A stretch of 64,000 nucleotides of DNA from Pseudoips prasinana (Eukaryota; Arthropoda; Insecta; Lepidoptera; Nolidae), in assembly GCA_951640165.1 (NCBI GenBank), contig OX621237.1, positions 3,596,001 through 3,660,000 on the forward strand, written 5' to 3'. Numbering within the stretch: position 1 is the first letter of the stretch; each line of letters begins with the position of its first letter. Positions 22,801 to 33,900 of the stretch are shown here, in pieces. The position numbers and the translations under genes were made by a program. The notes under the pieces were generated by a model. That model searched no databases and had not been told where the DNA came from. It saw only the letters and a list, made by a program, of their open reading frames with translations.

Positions 22801-23192
22801 TATCTTATCGACCATTGAGTTTTACGAATTGCCTAAGACTGAAATTAATAATAAATTGTGTTTATCGACTTACTTCAGCATGTTTCACTCTATAATTTTC
22901 CTGACTTGAGTATGCATGGTTTTCTTTGATGGCATAGTTTTCTTTGAGATATTGTTCATCTGAAAAGTATAACAGCGAAATCTTAGTGTCATATTTAAAT
23001 AGACGTAGTATAGTATACTTACATTATTAAGAATGGAAGAAACAAGTGCGTAAGTATTAAAATAAATGTCCACTTACCAAACGATTTCTGGTGGCGAGGC
23101 ATTAGGCGGCAGTAACAAATGATAACTAACAAAATAACAACTCCGCAAATTCCTCCTATAAGCCAAGATAACCAAACAATTATAACACGACC
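13802..23192 (-). CDS. Single-pass membrane protein, C-terminal five exons
   Basis: Exons in transcript order: 23192-23078, 22959-22874, 20952-20811, 14534-14410, 13933-13802 (TAA 13802-13804). All have AG/GT borders and compatible phases. The first visible exon encodes one membrane span (VIIVWLSWLIGGICGVVILL...) followed by basic residues. The remaining cytoplasmic tail of about 155 residues includes EQYLKENYAIKE, LPAFLRPKPRPLSTEDDLQQ and a basic NLSKKYKNRMR block. It ends DADAVIVYDQRTAL, where -TAL fits a class I PDZ ligand. The layout suggests the end of an adhesion receptor, perhaps a non-classical cadherin, but I cannot fix the family. No ectodomain exon is found upstream before PLA2G15 begins on the opposite strand at 24896. 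Confidence 0.7.
13973..14205 (+). mobile_element. Possible tRNA-derived SINE
   Basis: GTTAGCCGAGTGGTAAGGG resembles a tRNA A box and GGTTCAAAACC, 20-odd bases on, resembles a B box. The following unique-looking body ends near 14205. No second copy lies in the window, so this is tentative. Confidence 0.35.
14215..14345 (-). mobile_element. tRNA-derived SINE, TCGCCACTTCGTG family (minus copy)
   Basis: Read on the minus strand it runs CGCCTCGCCACTTCATG, then CCGGGTTCTATTCCCACACA, then GGACAACTTTTTGTG. This is the same order as the plus copy at 21094-21228; a shorter minus copy lies at 45720-45800. Confidence 0.6.
14930..16783 (-). pseudogene. CR1 ORF2, reverse transcriptase half
   Basis: The minus frame running from the Tc1 insertion carries the fingers/palm motifs NNYRPISLTSILCKTMEK, NEQHGFVPKRSVTTN and VVYLDYEKAFD. 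Near 15945 one extra C shifts the frame; the next frame continues through SGVPQGSVLGPL, FANDTKFF and YVIWDPYFKKDIMLLEKVQR. A TGA then replaces the next residue (near 15305), and the same frame goes on to the stop after HASAY. The usual FADD catalytic box reads FAND, so one catalytic aspartate is lost. This half is inactive for three independent reasons. Confidence 0.8.
16786..18376 (+). mobile_element. Tc1-type DNA transposon, complete, TA target
   Basis: A 1591-bp element bounded by TA on both sides (16784-16785 and 18377-18378). The ends are inverted repeats starting CACACATCAACA and continuing to CTAGGGATA, with two mismatches over about 25 bases. It carries one intact transposase gene. 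It interrupts CR1 ORF2; removing it with one TA copy makes the CR1 reading frame continuous (ALWHIYQIG across the junction), so it is younger than the CR1 copy. Confidence 0.9.
17082..18107 (+). CDS. Tc1-type transposase, intact ORF
   Basis: A 341-residue DD34E transposase that would cut and paste its own element. Residues 1-60 form an N-terminal helix-turn-helix region (MPRHHLSRDEMLRAVGMLQN; AESLGTSQNVVSRLWSRYRA), followed by a second paired-like region around 75-110. Catalytic residues are D152 (FTDES), D242 (HDNAPSHTA) and E277 (SPDLNPIEHAW), with 34 residues between the last two, as in the Tc1 family. The length is normal for Tc1 and there is no internal stop. I chose the ATG at 17082; the frame is open a little further upstream. 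The gene may still be functional. Confidence 0.9.
   Translation: MPRHHLSRDEMLRAVGMLQNGAIQRVVAESLGTSQNVVSRLWSRYRATGDVAERHTGRYRVTTQRQDRFLQMTARRLPNITAMQLVQRLQEGQQLLVSDQTVRRRLHEVGLHARRPLRVPALRRGNRGRRLLWAQEHLTWSDQQWSLVLFTDESRYGFHPDSRRTRVWRTPGRVSRLRHPQEVHSYQGGTIMVWAGIRIGGRTQLIWIQGSMTAHRYREEVVERVIVPLRALTGQEFQLIHDNAPSHTARLVRAALREHDVQVLDWPPQSPDLNPIEHAWDMLQRRALRDFPPNLTTEEQLFEHLKRTWDCIPQQDIDTLILSMENRCRCVINVRGGNTDY
18379..19310 (-). pseudogene. CR1 ORF2, apurinic-like endonuclease half
   Basis: The minus frame gives ITETHLHDKIS, GYTLYRLDRQNKKGGGVLIY, VYRPPSN, IIAGDFNLPNLKWP and GKSDHLVITACI. These are the ordered motifs of the LINE endonuclease/exonuclease/phosphatase fold. The frame reads into the Tc1 end after KKKALWH and stops there; the reverse transcriptase continues on the other side of the insertion. 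Confidence 0.85.
19352..20137 (-). CDS. CR1 ORF1 protein (Cys-rich finger plus coiled coil)
   Basis: An intact 261-residue ORF immediately 5' of ORF2. Near the N terminus (from MAQCFKCN) are four CxxC-type pairs, CFKC, CKGC, CVNC and CEEC, resembling the PHD-like finger of CR1 ORF1 proteins. A coiled-coil stretch follows (RKLVTELKNQVEELKSTQ), then an RNA-binding-like segment (NIIVYGIPES; KPRPVKVILSNKK). Such proteins package LINE RNA. The true start may be the second methionine, before AQCFKC. Confidence 0.75.
   Translation of the reverse strand: MTTTTAGLPHQKLFAELWEILLNMAQCFKCNTIPDVKSPKVMCKGCMRVICVNCSGLSATELRVFGLQKPKLSYLCEECEGGLRQVPELRKLVTELKNQVEELKSTQSRAINLDAVIDEIEERKKRSRNIIVYGIPESKDISPEERKTHDQFTVAQAFIPLGVSNAEIITTYRLGKPNSESLSKPRPVKVILSNKKGAIEILKNKSKLSKSIRIYSDMTLYQRDQLRKLREELATRTENGEKNLVIKYINNSPKIITTTKN
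20141..20810. other. AT-rich intronic sequence
   Basis: Between the 5' end of the CR1 ORF1 and the membrane-gene exon at 20811. Part is probably CR1 5' UTR; otherwise I see only AT-rich sequence. Confidence 0.4.
21094..21228 (+). mobile_element. tRNA-derived SINE, TCGCCACTTCGTG family (plus copy)
   Basis: CATCGGTTAGCAGTTCGCC serves as the A-box region, GAGTTCAATTCCCGCAC as the B-box region, and the body is GGACAACTATTTGTGTGACC then GAGTCTGGGTGTA. It is the best-preserved of three copies in the window. Confidence 0.6.
21229..21445 (+). mobile_element. SINE with RTE-like tail (copy 2)
   Basis: Runs GTGCTGTGTGATGACGGCAG, CATCACCCCATCTCATCCCA, GTCTGCCAAGCGTGGCGATT in the orientation of the full copy at 48917. 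It faces the inverted copy at 21631-21775, so the two form an inverted pair in the same intron. Confidence 0.65.
21631..21775 (-). mobile_element. SINE with RTE-like tail (copy 3, inverted)
   Basis: GATCGCCACGCTTGGCAGAC, CTACGCCCCCCATGGGATGA and GCCGTCACCACACAGCA are the reverse complement of the copy at 21229-21445. The bases before it (AAAAGCCTCCCCAAAGAA at 21555) look like a detached tail piece. Confidence 0.65.
22080..22873. other. Intron of the membrane gene, no feature seen
   Basis: No ORF or recurring repeat recognised between the SINE cluster and the exon at 22874. Confidence 0.5.
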
Positions 23193-24895
23193 CTGCAAAT
23201 AAACATCATGTTTTATAACCATCATTAGAAAATAAAATTATCGATTTTATGCAGTCATCGCACCTGCAAAAACATTTCACTTATTAACACAAAAGCGAAA
23301 CACGCTTGTTTTTGTTCCCTTTCTATACCGTTTTCCTAACATTTTAGTTGTTTATTTTCTACAAATTCTACTTAAAAACTATTAAAACTATGATAAAATA
23401 TGATGTAAAATTAAAACATGGAAATGTACATTTTTGAAATGTTCGCGCCTGCGCGATGTTGCATATTTCTTTCGTTTAGAAGTACTATACGGAATAACGA
23501 TAAATTAAAACAAGATTTTTGAGTTAAAAAAAATTACTAATTGAACTCTATGATCCCTTTTTATTATCGGAACCCTCTTTTTTGATAAGGCAGGGGGAAT
23601 GTCTATGTATGCCACCCGCAAAAAGTGTCTGCGGGTGAGTATGTCGGCCTCGCATCCGCTTAACCTAACCTGGGGTGGAATTCTCTTGGCGCGCCGGTGT
23701 CCCCCTTTAGCGCCAAGTCCCAGAAGGTCGGGACACCTTTAGTAACGGAACCCTATTAATACTCCTTCGCTGTCTGCGAGTCGGCTTTATCTCATGAACC
23801 GTAATAGGTAGACAATTGAAATTTTCACAGAGTGTTTAATTCTATAGCCGCTTATAAATAATAAGATTCGATTGAATATAGGTAATAGATTTCTGTGGAG
23901 GTGACCCTTAGTGTGAAAACTCAACTCGTACTGGGCCGGTTATTTTTATGCATAATATTATCTGATACTCCCTCATTTGTGAACTGATTTCAAACGGAAA
24001 TTTTGATGGATCTGGCTCAGTGCGGCATACATGTTCCAAAAGTAGCTCTTTGTCCAAATTGGTGTACAGACGCCAGCACATCCAGCTACCCCAATCAGTC
24101 AAATTTATTTTACAGATTTTCAATTTTATCACATAAGCATAAGGTTCACTTTCATTCAATTGGGTTTGATAATGCAGGCGTGACGTACAATTTAATGACG
24201 CATTGACGTAGTCTAGGATGCCTTTTTCTATTTCAAAACGAAACATATAATGTCATCAGCTTTTGACGTTTGCGATCCGTTCCTTTCATTCATGCATCAT
24301 TTATGTATGTATCCATTCAAGATTAATTTTATTATCTAAATAGAACGAACGTCTCAATTAATTCGCATTCAAATAATTGTACTATTTTTATTTAGATTCT
24401 AGCAAAGACTACTATAGTATACATGGATTCTAGTTTCTACTATAATCAATAAGAGTCAAAATGAATTCCGAAAACGGAACGTTTATTATTTATTTCGATT
24501 TCGCATGTTGTGATGTTACGTATGTGAATATTTATTTTTCCGTGTGAATGACCATAATATTAGGCAGTAGGCACCAGCTGATTGCATGCCAAATAAAAAG
24601 TGACATGTATAGAGTTAAGAAGTTGTTATCAGTTATCCGCTTGCCCTAGCCGCAGTAATTAGAAGCTCATCGTACGATGTGGTACGATCTCGCTACGTCA
24701 TTCAATACATAGATAATACACAATTCAATACTAAAACAAGTGGATTGTGGAGCGCACTGCGTTCGACAGTTCGACTGTGGCAGTTATTTGTTAAAAACAT
24801 CGCTAGCGTACACACGTACCGTGAATTGCGTAAACGAAAATAAATAGTATTGTTTATAATACACAATCGTGATTAATATTAATTTTTCAAAGGAA
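23193..24895. other. Between membrane-gene exon and PLA2G15; no ectodomain exon
   Basis: Contains an interspersed repeat at about 23580-23780 (AAAAGTGTCTGCGGGTGAGT; CTTAACCTAACCTGGGGTGG; GGAACCCTATTAATACTCC) and a MITE at 24067-24190. The rest is AT-rich. The sequence before 24896 must include the PLA2G15 promoter and 5' UTR, but no clear TATA or initiator can be named. Confidence 0.5.
24067..24190. mobile_element. TA-flanked MITE, CAGACGCCAGC family (copy 2, damaged right end)
   Basis: The left end after TA is CAGACGCCAGCACATC followed by CAGCTACCCCAATCAGTC. The core CATAAGCATAAGGTTCACTT is shared with copies 1 and 3. The right inverted end is eroded, leaving only a GCAGGCGTGACG-like trace. 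Confidence 0.65.
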
Positions 24896-24983
24896 ATGAC
24901 GAGTTTTAAGTTAAGTTTTCTAATAATCTTCGTTTACGGTCTACTTGCGCAGAATTCTTTAGGACTATCGCCTGTTATTCTCA
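24896..24983 (+). CDS. PLA2G15: PLA2G15 exon 1 (signal peptide)
   Basis: Encodes residues 1-29: a basic start (MTSFK), a hydrophobic core ([13 protein letters not shown]) and a small-residue end, then the first residues of SPVILIPGD. The donor is A|GTAAGTG, so the last codon is split after its first base. Confidence 0.9.
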
Positions 24984-27900
24984 GTAAGTGTTAGCTGTAA
25001 TTGTAGCCTAGAATTTTCTAGCTATAACTATTCATTCTGTTAATTATTTTCTAACCAACCATTTTATTGATGAACAGCAGTTTAATATCTTTTTACTTTT
25101 AAAGTGCGTCTTTTACTATAAGGACTACATCTTGCATTATATTGTCCACAATAAAGTAATTTTTTTGGTCAGTCTAATTCTTAGGTTTGTAGAGTTTTGT
25201 ACTGTAGTATTGTATTTAAGAATTGCCTTGTTAGAAAGCTGAATTAACATTGATGATTTAATCATGATTGATGGTTTAATCATGATTATCTGTTACTAAC
25301 AATATGGGTAGGTAAGGATTATCCTTAGCTATTCTACTAATAACATTCACATTCATTTTATCTATTTTAAATTATAGTGCTTATATCTAGTTGCCGACAT
25401 TGTATTAATTTTTTTAATAATTTGTCTGGACTGTTGTACTAGTATTTAGTGATGCTGTCTGCAAATCCAGAGGTTGTGGGTTCGATCAGAAGCTTGACCC
25501 AGAAGTTACAAACATAGACAATCACGTTAGATGAAAAACTTGCAATACTAAGTATTTTTTTTAAGAAATAAGTATCACCAATATATCTGCCAAGAACATA
25601 AAAAATATATCTTTCAATTGTTTTACTTTCTGTATTTTTGTACATAATTTTTATTAAGATTGCTATCTTTAATCAATACAATACCAGTAATCTCCTATTA
25701 CTGAGCAGCTCCAAGCTTGAGACTGCATTTTAAGATATTGATCTTGTACAATTATGTGGTGTTAGTAACGGTAATTGGTACTGGTTGTTACCATTGCAAG
25801 TTCAATGGTGTTTTCTCATCTTAAAAACTACTAATACACTTGAGTTCCTGTGTCTATACATAATATATACTTATATAAAGGCGTGTCAGAGTAACCCTTA
25901 TGGTAATAGTGTTGCGAGTTGAAGTATTTTTCCCATCTTAAAATCTCCAACATGCCTAATGAAGTTTTACATTTGTACAAAAATATATCACCACAAAATA
26001 TAGATTTGCACATAATACAATTTATTTTTAAAGACACTGTTAGAGGTACTTTATCACGAGATAACCTCATACTTATGATGCTTTTATTTAATCCAACAGT
26101 CCCTGGTGATGGAGGAAATCAACTTGAGGCAAAGCTAAACAAAACCAGTGCGGTGCACTACATCTGTGGCAAAACATCCAATTACTTCAACATATGGCTC
26201 AACTTAGAACTCCTTGTACCTTATGTCATTGACTGCTGGGTTGATAACTTGCGGCTAGAATATGATAATGTTACGAGAACAACGAGAACCCCAGAAGGTG
26301 TTGATATTAGAGTACCAGGATGGGGCAACCCTGAACCAGTGGAGTGGTTGGACCCATCACATCAGAGCACTGGAGCGTACTTCAATAGTATAGCTGATAA
26401 GTTAGTTACTATGGGATATCAGAGAAATCTATCTATTATAGGAGCACCCTATGATTTTAGGAAAGCACCAAGTAAGTAATGAATGTTATGAATTACTATT
26501 TAAAAAAGACAAAACCATTTAAAATTATGCTTTATTCAAATTATATATCAAATAGTTAATTAGTTCAAATCGGCTTACTATAGTTTTAGACAATGGAGAA
26601 ATCGGGTAACAAATTTTAACATATTACACTTACACTGTACTAATTATGTAATAGCTTGTGTGTGTTATACAATAATAATATGTAAGAAAACACATCATAC
26701 AAGCTTTAAGGGCCAGTTCTACTCTCATAATTAGAAAACAAAAACACTAAAATACCTCATGTGAAGAATGGAAACTCAACCGCCTTCAGCCATTTTAAGT
26801 ATTGACGCAACTTTTTATGGGCGTGCCTAATAGAACTACAATATCTCGAGAAATTAAAGTGACATGAAATAAAAAATCTTCGAAGGCTAATACTTATCAC
26901 AATCAAATAAAGATACGAAAACTAGCCAATAATGTACAAATTATTATTATAAAAAAATTTATAAATTTTTATTTTTTTAAAACATCAAATTTTTTTTGGT
27001 TTCTTCAAAAACCTCTTTAAAAAAATTCCTGTTATGATATTTGTTTTAAAACCTTATTTTGTTTATAATTATGAGTGTAGAACCCCCTTAAGTTTATACT
27101 GTCCCATGTCCTTACATATTGAAAAATTAGTACAGTGAGGATTCTATAGTATCTATATAATCTGACAACAATTTACTTCTTTAGAAATACTAAAGCCACT
27201 TCACCTTCCAGATGAGAATGATGGATTCTTCACTGACTTAAAAACCTTGGTGGAAGATACATACACTGCCAACAACAAGTCTTCAGTAACAATCATAGTG
27301 CATTCCATGGGTGGTCTAATGGCTATGCGCTTCTTGAGGTTGCAGCATCAAGCATGGAAGGACCAGTATATAAGGAGGCTGATATCCCTGTCGACGCCCT
27401 GGGCTGGATCTATGAAGGCTGTGAAAGTGTTTGCTATAGGTAAGTTTTTAAGTGGTTTATTTGGGTCCATATTGGCTCACCTACAGTTCTTCACCCGAAA
27501 TTGTTGTTCGTAATGATTTGTAATCCGAATGATCACTCTTTCTAAATTTTTTTATCCTAAAGTTTAATTCACACTATTTGTAGTGCTAGCGGCGATGTCC
27601 ATAACACTCATGTGTCCGGAAATTGTTATTAATAATATCATTAACCCTTTCACAGCCGATCACGTGCAGAGTACGTCCCAAACCTATTGTATTGTGAAAT
27701 CTTCGGCTGTCAAAGTGTTAATGTAAATATATTTAAACTCCTACCGTTTTTTATCATAACGCTTTTATCCCTAAACTCATAATATTTTCGATCGTACTCA
27801 GAAAGAAACATTTATTAAGTGTAATATAGGACCGATTCGGTTCTGGCACTTCGCTGGCCGCTGCCGCAGCACGCTCGCTCCATTCGCTCGGATCGTGTGT

Positions 27901-30900
27901 TGTGGTCACAGATCTTACTTAACCTAAACCAATAATTATGAATAGGACCGATTCGTTTCTGGAACTTGACTGAATGACAGGAGTGCGTTATGGTCGCAGT
28001 TCTAACAAAGAAATCTAAACAAAAAAGATATGATTTTGAATAATAGTGTAAAAGATGGTTATGTTGAGAAATTATAGGAAGTATAATAGATGTTTATTGC
28101 TACTGACATTATGAAGTTGAATGCTTCGGAATTATGAACATTAAAGACAGAGTAGTTAGGAATTGTGATTGTTAGGAAGAACATTTTCGGATTTCCAATT
28201 ATCGGAGTTGAAAATGTAGGTGAACTTTGGCGCACCCTGTTTATTTATATTGCCCACACCTGGATGAGAAAGATACTGGTGCGTACTTTCCATGCATAAT
28301 TGACAGATATAAGGCACTTGCAGTCTCCCATTAATTAATTTTTATTTAAAAAGGAACATTTGCCAAATGAATTAGGCTCATATGGCAAATGCTTCAAATT
28401 GTAACACCATACATTTTGGATAGAGTGCCTTTTTTTCCTAATTCTGAATTATATATAGCTTGATTTTCATAAAAATGTTACACGTGTATTTCTATTTTGA
28501 TTTATTTGCCTCTGCTTGACGCGTGCGTGTTGAAATATTATACCAACAAATGCTCGGGTCGAGCCATCGCGGGCGCAGCAAATGCCTCGTTGGCTGTCTT
28601 CATGTTTGTTGCGCGGCATGTGCTACGCACAGATGCGCACGAGTGCGGCGACCGTGTGTCGGGCTCGGCCGGCTCATTGCGAGCAGTGCGATGCAAAGGT
28701 GCCATCTTGACTGCTGCTGTGTGGTATTGGATCAGCCCGAGCAAACGCAGTTCCATTTTGTCAGTCTCGGCGTGCGTGGCTATCGTACGCGGCGCACAGC
28801 TCGCACGTGCGCGACTGGGCAGCTTGATCAAGTCTGACACCAGGGTAACCATTGCCCATACGATACAGACAGAAAGAATTTAGTCTAGGAAATGAATCGG
28901 TTTTTGGATGAAATCCTCGCAATAAATTGTCAGTCTGTATTAAGAAATATATAATTATGCATATTAGTTCTTTGGTTGCCATTGTACAGGGTTTAGGATC
29001 AGATGGCAGTGTGATAGTTATCCCAAGATATTTATTTATTTTATATTTATATAGCCCCTACAGAAGTATTGTACAGACGCCAGCACATCAAGCTACCCCA
29101 ATCTGTCAAATTTATTTTATAGATTTTCAACATTATCGCTTAAACATAAGGTTCACTTTCAATTGGGGAAATTTGACAGATTGGGGTAGCTTGATGTGCT
29201 GGCGTCTGTACATTACTTACTGGGGATGTCTCAATTTTGTATAATTTGTTATTAATTCGCGACAGTAAGATTTAATTATTAAAAAAAATGTATAAGGGCA
29301 TCGCGTCGGTGGTGTGCTCAACCACTCAATATCAATATTTACAAAGAAAACCGGTCCTTAATTATAAATTTGATAAGGTGCCGTCATTTATTTAATAAGA
29401 TAGATGGGCGGGGTTATCGTCCGCAATTGTATAAGGAGGCGTTGCCATCTCAGGGCCGGGGCACAACGGTATCGCTTTTAAGGTCGCGCAGCTCAAATCA
29501 TCGTCGGCGACAGGGGTCCCAATGATCGGCTTGATCCTTTCGCCTTGTGGAGAGACGAGGCGTCTCTGTGTGTCGTTTATCACGGAGAGCAATCTGAGGA
29601 ATTGTTCGAACTTATACCAGTCCCTACGTTCAGCCGTAGACCTCGCAAGAAGCTGAAATTTCATCCATATGACCTAGCTGAATCGTCGTTTATCACCGTG
29701 CGTTTCAGATGTAACTTTTACCGCACGATCATTGTCTCGAATTAATTAATATCGGAAGTATTTGCGATCCAATATGACATTCTTCCTCTCTTCACCTTCA
29801 AGGAAAAAGATTATTATTTTGTGTATTGTGTTGTACGTGTCTGTGCGCGGCGATCACTTTAGATCAGGTGACCCGCTTGCTCGTTGGTCTTGCTATTCTA
29901 TGGTAAAATATTATTAAATAACTTAGATTCTTGATACTTTATCATATGGTACAGTTTTATACTATGAGGATTTACTGCAGTGCCCAACAGTTAGATACTT
30001 ATGATTTCCTGCAAAAATCAAATGGGGTTGGAATTTATGAATGTGTAACTTGTCTAATAATATTTGGAATGTTTGAACCTTATCTAATAAATATTTAGCA
30101 TTTGAATTGTTTTAAATGCTTTACATTTGTTATCAATATACATATTTCTTTAGTATGCAGTAAAATGTTTAAATGATGGCATACAAAACGTATATGTTAT
30201 AAACATATTACTTTTGTCACTGGATTAACAACAAACATTGCTTTTTGAATAAGAAAGTTGATATGTTAGCCGATTGAGGTCTACAGCTAAACAAGAGCCT
30301 TCCCAAAAATGGGAGGATATGCCATAATCGCTACGCTTGGCAGACAGGTTAGTGATCACAGTATGATGGTCATAGTTCACAGTCGCTGCTGCCCGTTCTC
30401 TGGTATATATTCCCTCTGGTCGGTTTCTATACCCCGTACGGGATGAGATGGGTTGGTGATAATCTTGGCCGACAGCCACACAGCATTCCAAATCTAATTT
30501 AACTGTTTACAAGGGCTAATCTAGCTTCTAGGAACCAGAATAGGGGTAGCCAAACTTGACATTGTCTTTACCGATATCAAGGTTTTCCCAACTATATATC
30601 CTTCTGGCCGAATTTCGTCTCAAAGGAGACTCTGACATATTGTAGGGCAAAACATAGGTGTACCGTTCTCTCACTCTCATAATCCTATGGGACGGAAGAG
30701 TAGGTGGGTTGGTCGTATCGGTTACCACAGCCTGAAAGAGGTCAGGTGGAGGGCCGATGGCTTTACGTGCTTTTTTTGTCTTTTGACAGAAGCATTCCAA
30801 AATCATATTTTTATCCGGTCTATAATTTGTAACCAATCCCTAGAGTTCTAAAGCTTACAACGCTAGAAAAGCGCAGAGAACGCGGGGATTTAATTGAGAC

Positions 30901-33900
30901 CTTTAAGATATTAAATGGGCAATATGAGATAAAAGGCTTTGAAAACATATTTCTACGAAATTTAAATAAACACCTAAGAGGCCACCATCTCAAGTTATGT
31001 GCTAGTTTATCTCATAATAATCCCATAGACACTTTATAAGCAACAGTGTAGTTCGAGCGTAGAATAAACTCCCGGAAAATGTAATCTCAGCCCAAAATGT
31101 TAACGCATTCAAAAACTGACTAGACAAATATTTCAGCTGCAAGGAAAGCTAGCGGAGAACAGCAGGATACAGATTTACCAGTTGATTCAACTGCCTGCCT
31201 GTTAATAAATAATAAGAATAATATGAACTTTGTAATGACATTTAGATTTGGCTACAATTTGGCTTGGTCTTTTTAATATCTATGTCAATGACTTGATTAA
31301 GGAACTTAGCAGTACACATGTCGGATGCTTTGTGGACGATGTGTGCGTAAATAACCTAAGTTACGCAGATGACATGGTGCTCTTGAGTCCTTCAATTGGG
31401 GGTCTTAGACAGCTGTTGAGGATATGTGAGTCTTATGCCGTGTCACACGGTTTGAAGTACAATTCAAAAAAGAGTGAGTTCATGTTATTTAAATCTAACA
31501 ATAAAGGGCCATCCATAATACCACCACTCACACTTAACGCAGTGACTTTGAACCGTGTCACGCAGTTTAAGTATTTAGGCCATATAGTCACCGAAAACAT
31601 GTGTGATGATCTGGATATTGAGAGAGAGCGTAGGTCATTGTCGGTACGTGGTAATATGTTGGCGCATAGGTTTGCTCGATGTACAGCTGAGGTCAAGATC
31701 ACGCTTTTTAAAGCATATTGCCAAGTATTTTACACGAGTAGCCTATGGGCCAGCTTCACTCAGAAATCCTACAATGCCCTACGCGTTCAATACAACAACA
31801 TCTTCAGGGCTCTGTTCCGGCTACCACGCTTCTGTAGTGCGTCAGGTATGTTTGCTGATGCTTGCGTGGATGACTTTTATGCAGTAATGCGAAAAAAGAT
31901 TGCATCACTGACGTACAGGGTGCAACGTAGCTCGAACAGAGTCCTGAGGATGGTGGGTGAACAGCTAGATTCAGCCCTGGTTGGTAGGTTCACCGAGCTA
32001 CATGTTGTTAAGGTTCGGTGAGTCTGCCCATGTGGTATAAATTTATAATGTATACTAACATAGCCTGTAAGATATATTGTTACTAACACTATGGATCTGC
32101 TGGTCTGAAAATAAATGATTTTTATTTTTATTTTTTTTAATTTTATTTTTTAATTTTAATTTTAATTTTATTTTTTATTTATTTACATCTGCGGCTTTAG
32201 TATCAAGTTTATACGTACGAACGAGTTCGAGCTCTCGACGTTAATGCAGCGTTATGATTGGTACCGTCGTGATCGCGTGATAAGTTTCGTCAATCACAAT
32301 GCTCCATTTCGATCAGCAGCTCGCATTTCTTCATACGTTCATGTAGACTCTTACCGATCTCTTGCAAAATTAGCATGTAGAGTAGTGCATAGATAAGAGT
32401 TCGGTCACTCGACAAAATTTAGTTACTGCGTCGCAAAATAATGGTTACGTGGGAAATACATACAAATCGATCGATTGGGCTCCTATTTACGACTGTATCG
32501 ACATAGACACCAAAGTCACGAAATTCACACAAATGTTATTAAACCTATACAACACTCATGCTCCCATCAAAAAGGTGAGGATAAAACATCCACCTGCGCC
32601 CTGGCTGTCTGATGATATTAGACAAGTTATGTCAAAGCGAGATAAAGCTAAAAAGAAATATAAAAAAACCGCATCTGAAGAGAACTGGTGCATATATAAA
32701 AGGCTTCGGAATCGCTGCAGTCGTATGTGTAGAGATGCCAAAAGGCGCCACATTCACATCTCGATTAGTAACCTCGGTACAGCACAAGTATGGCATTTTC
32801 TAAAATCACTTGGTGTCGGTAAGGATCCTAATGACAATGTCAAGTCATCGGTTGATTTAAATGCACTTAACGCACATTTTGCTAGACCCCCGGTGATACT
32901 GGATGCCAGCACCAAGTCTTCTACTTTAAATTATCTTTCTAAGATTTCTATGCCGGTATGTACTTCTTTTTCTTTTACTGCAGTTACTGAACGAGACATT
33001 AAGAAATCCATCCAATCCATTTCCACTAAAGCAGTGGGTGACGATGGTATCCAGCTCCAAATGCTTTCGCTGATCCTTGAAGAACTTGCACCCATAATCA
33101 CTCACATCATAAACTTTTCTCTTGAGGCAAGTTCCTTCCCGTCATCCTGGAAAAAAGCCCTTGTCCTACCGCTTCCCAAAACCAAAAATCCATCTTCATT
33201 ATCTCAATACCGTCCTATTTCTATCCTTCCAATCCTGTCCAAAATCCTCGAGAGTGTTGTTAGCCAACAACTGTCTCGTTACCTCTCCTCTCAAAGCCTA
33301 CTAAGTCCATACCAATCAGGGTTCCGCTCTGGCCATAGCACCGTTACGGCCTTAGTGAAAATTACCGATGATGTCCGACTAGCCATGGAGCGGAAATTAC
33401 TCACGGTGATGGTCTTATTGGACTTCAGTAGTGCCTTCAACTCAGTTGATTTTGATATCCTCCTTGGCATCTTATCCTCCCTTAATATCTCATCTTCAGT
33501 AACTGCATGGTTTGACTCATATCTTCGAGGACGCTCGCAGTCTATACGCTACGAAGAAGCTTCTTCTAAGTGGTGTAATCTTACTTCGGGCGTTCCTCAA
33601 GGTGGCGTACTCTCTCCTCTTCTCTTTTCTGTGTTTATTAACGCCATAACCAAAATTGTTTCCTCCAATTTCCATCTTTACGCAGACGATTTGCAGCTTT
33701 ATCGACACTTTAAAGTTGAGGATATTAGTCTGGCCATTGATGCCATCAATAGTGATCTTGGGAACATTAGTGATTGGGCGAAATCTTTTGGACTCTTGGT
33801 TAACCCCACTAAATCACAAGCAATCATTATTGGTGGCAGGCATATGTTTAGTTTGATACCTAACAACTTTATTCCACCAGTTCTTTATGACAACGTCCCC

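Noticed and set aside
25919..26099. Upstream extension of the PLA2G15 exon 2 reading frame
   Set aside because: The reading frame is open, but an acceptor AG at 26098-26099 joins in phase with a signal-peptide exon at 24896 and the extension has no family similarity.
28497..28883. Overlapping ORFs of 104-128 codons on both strands
   Set aside because: They arise from GC-rich composition; none shows a recognisable domain or consistent codon use.
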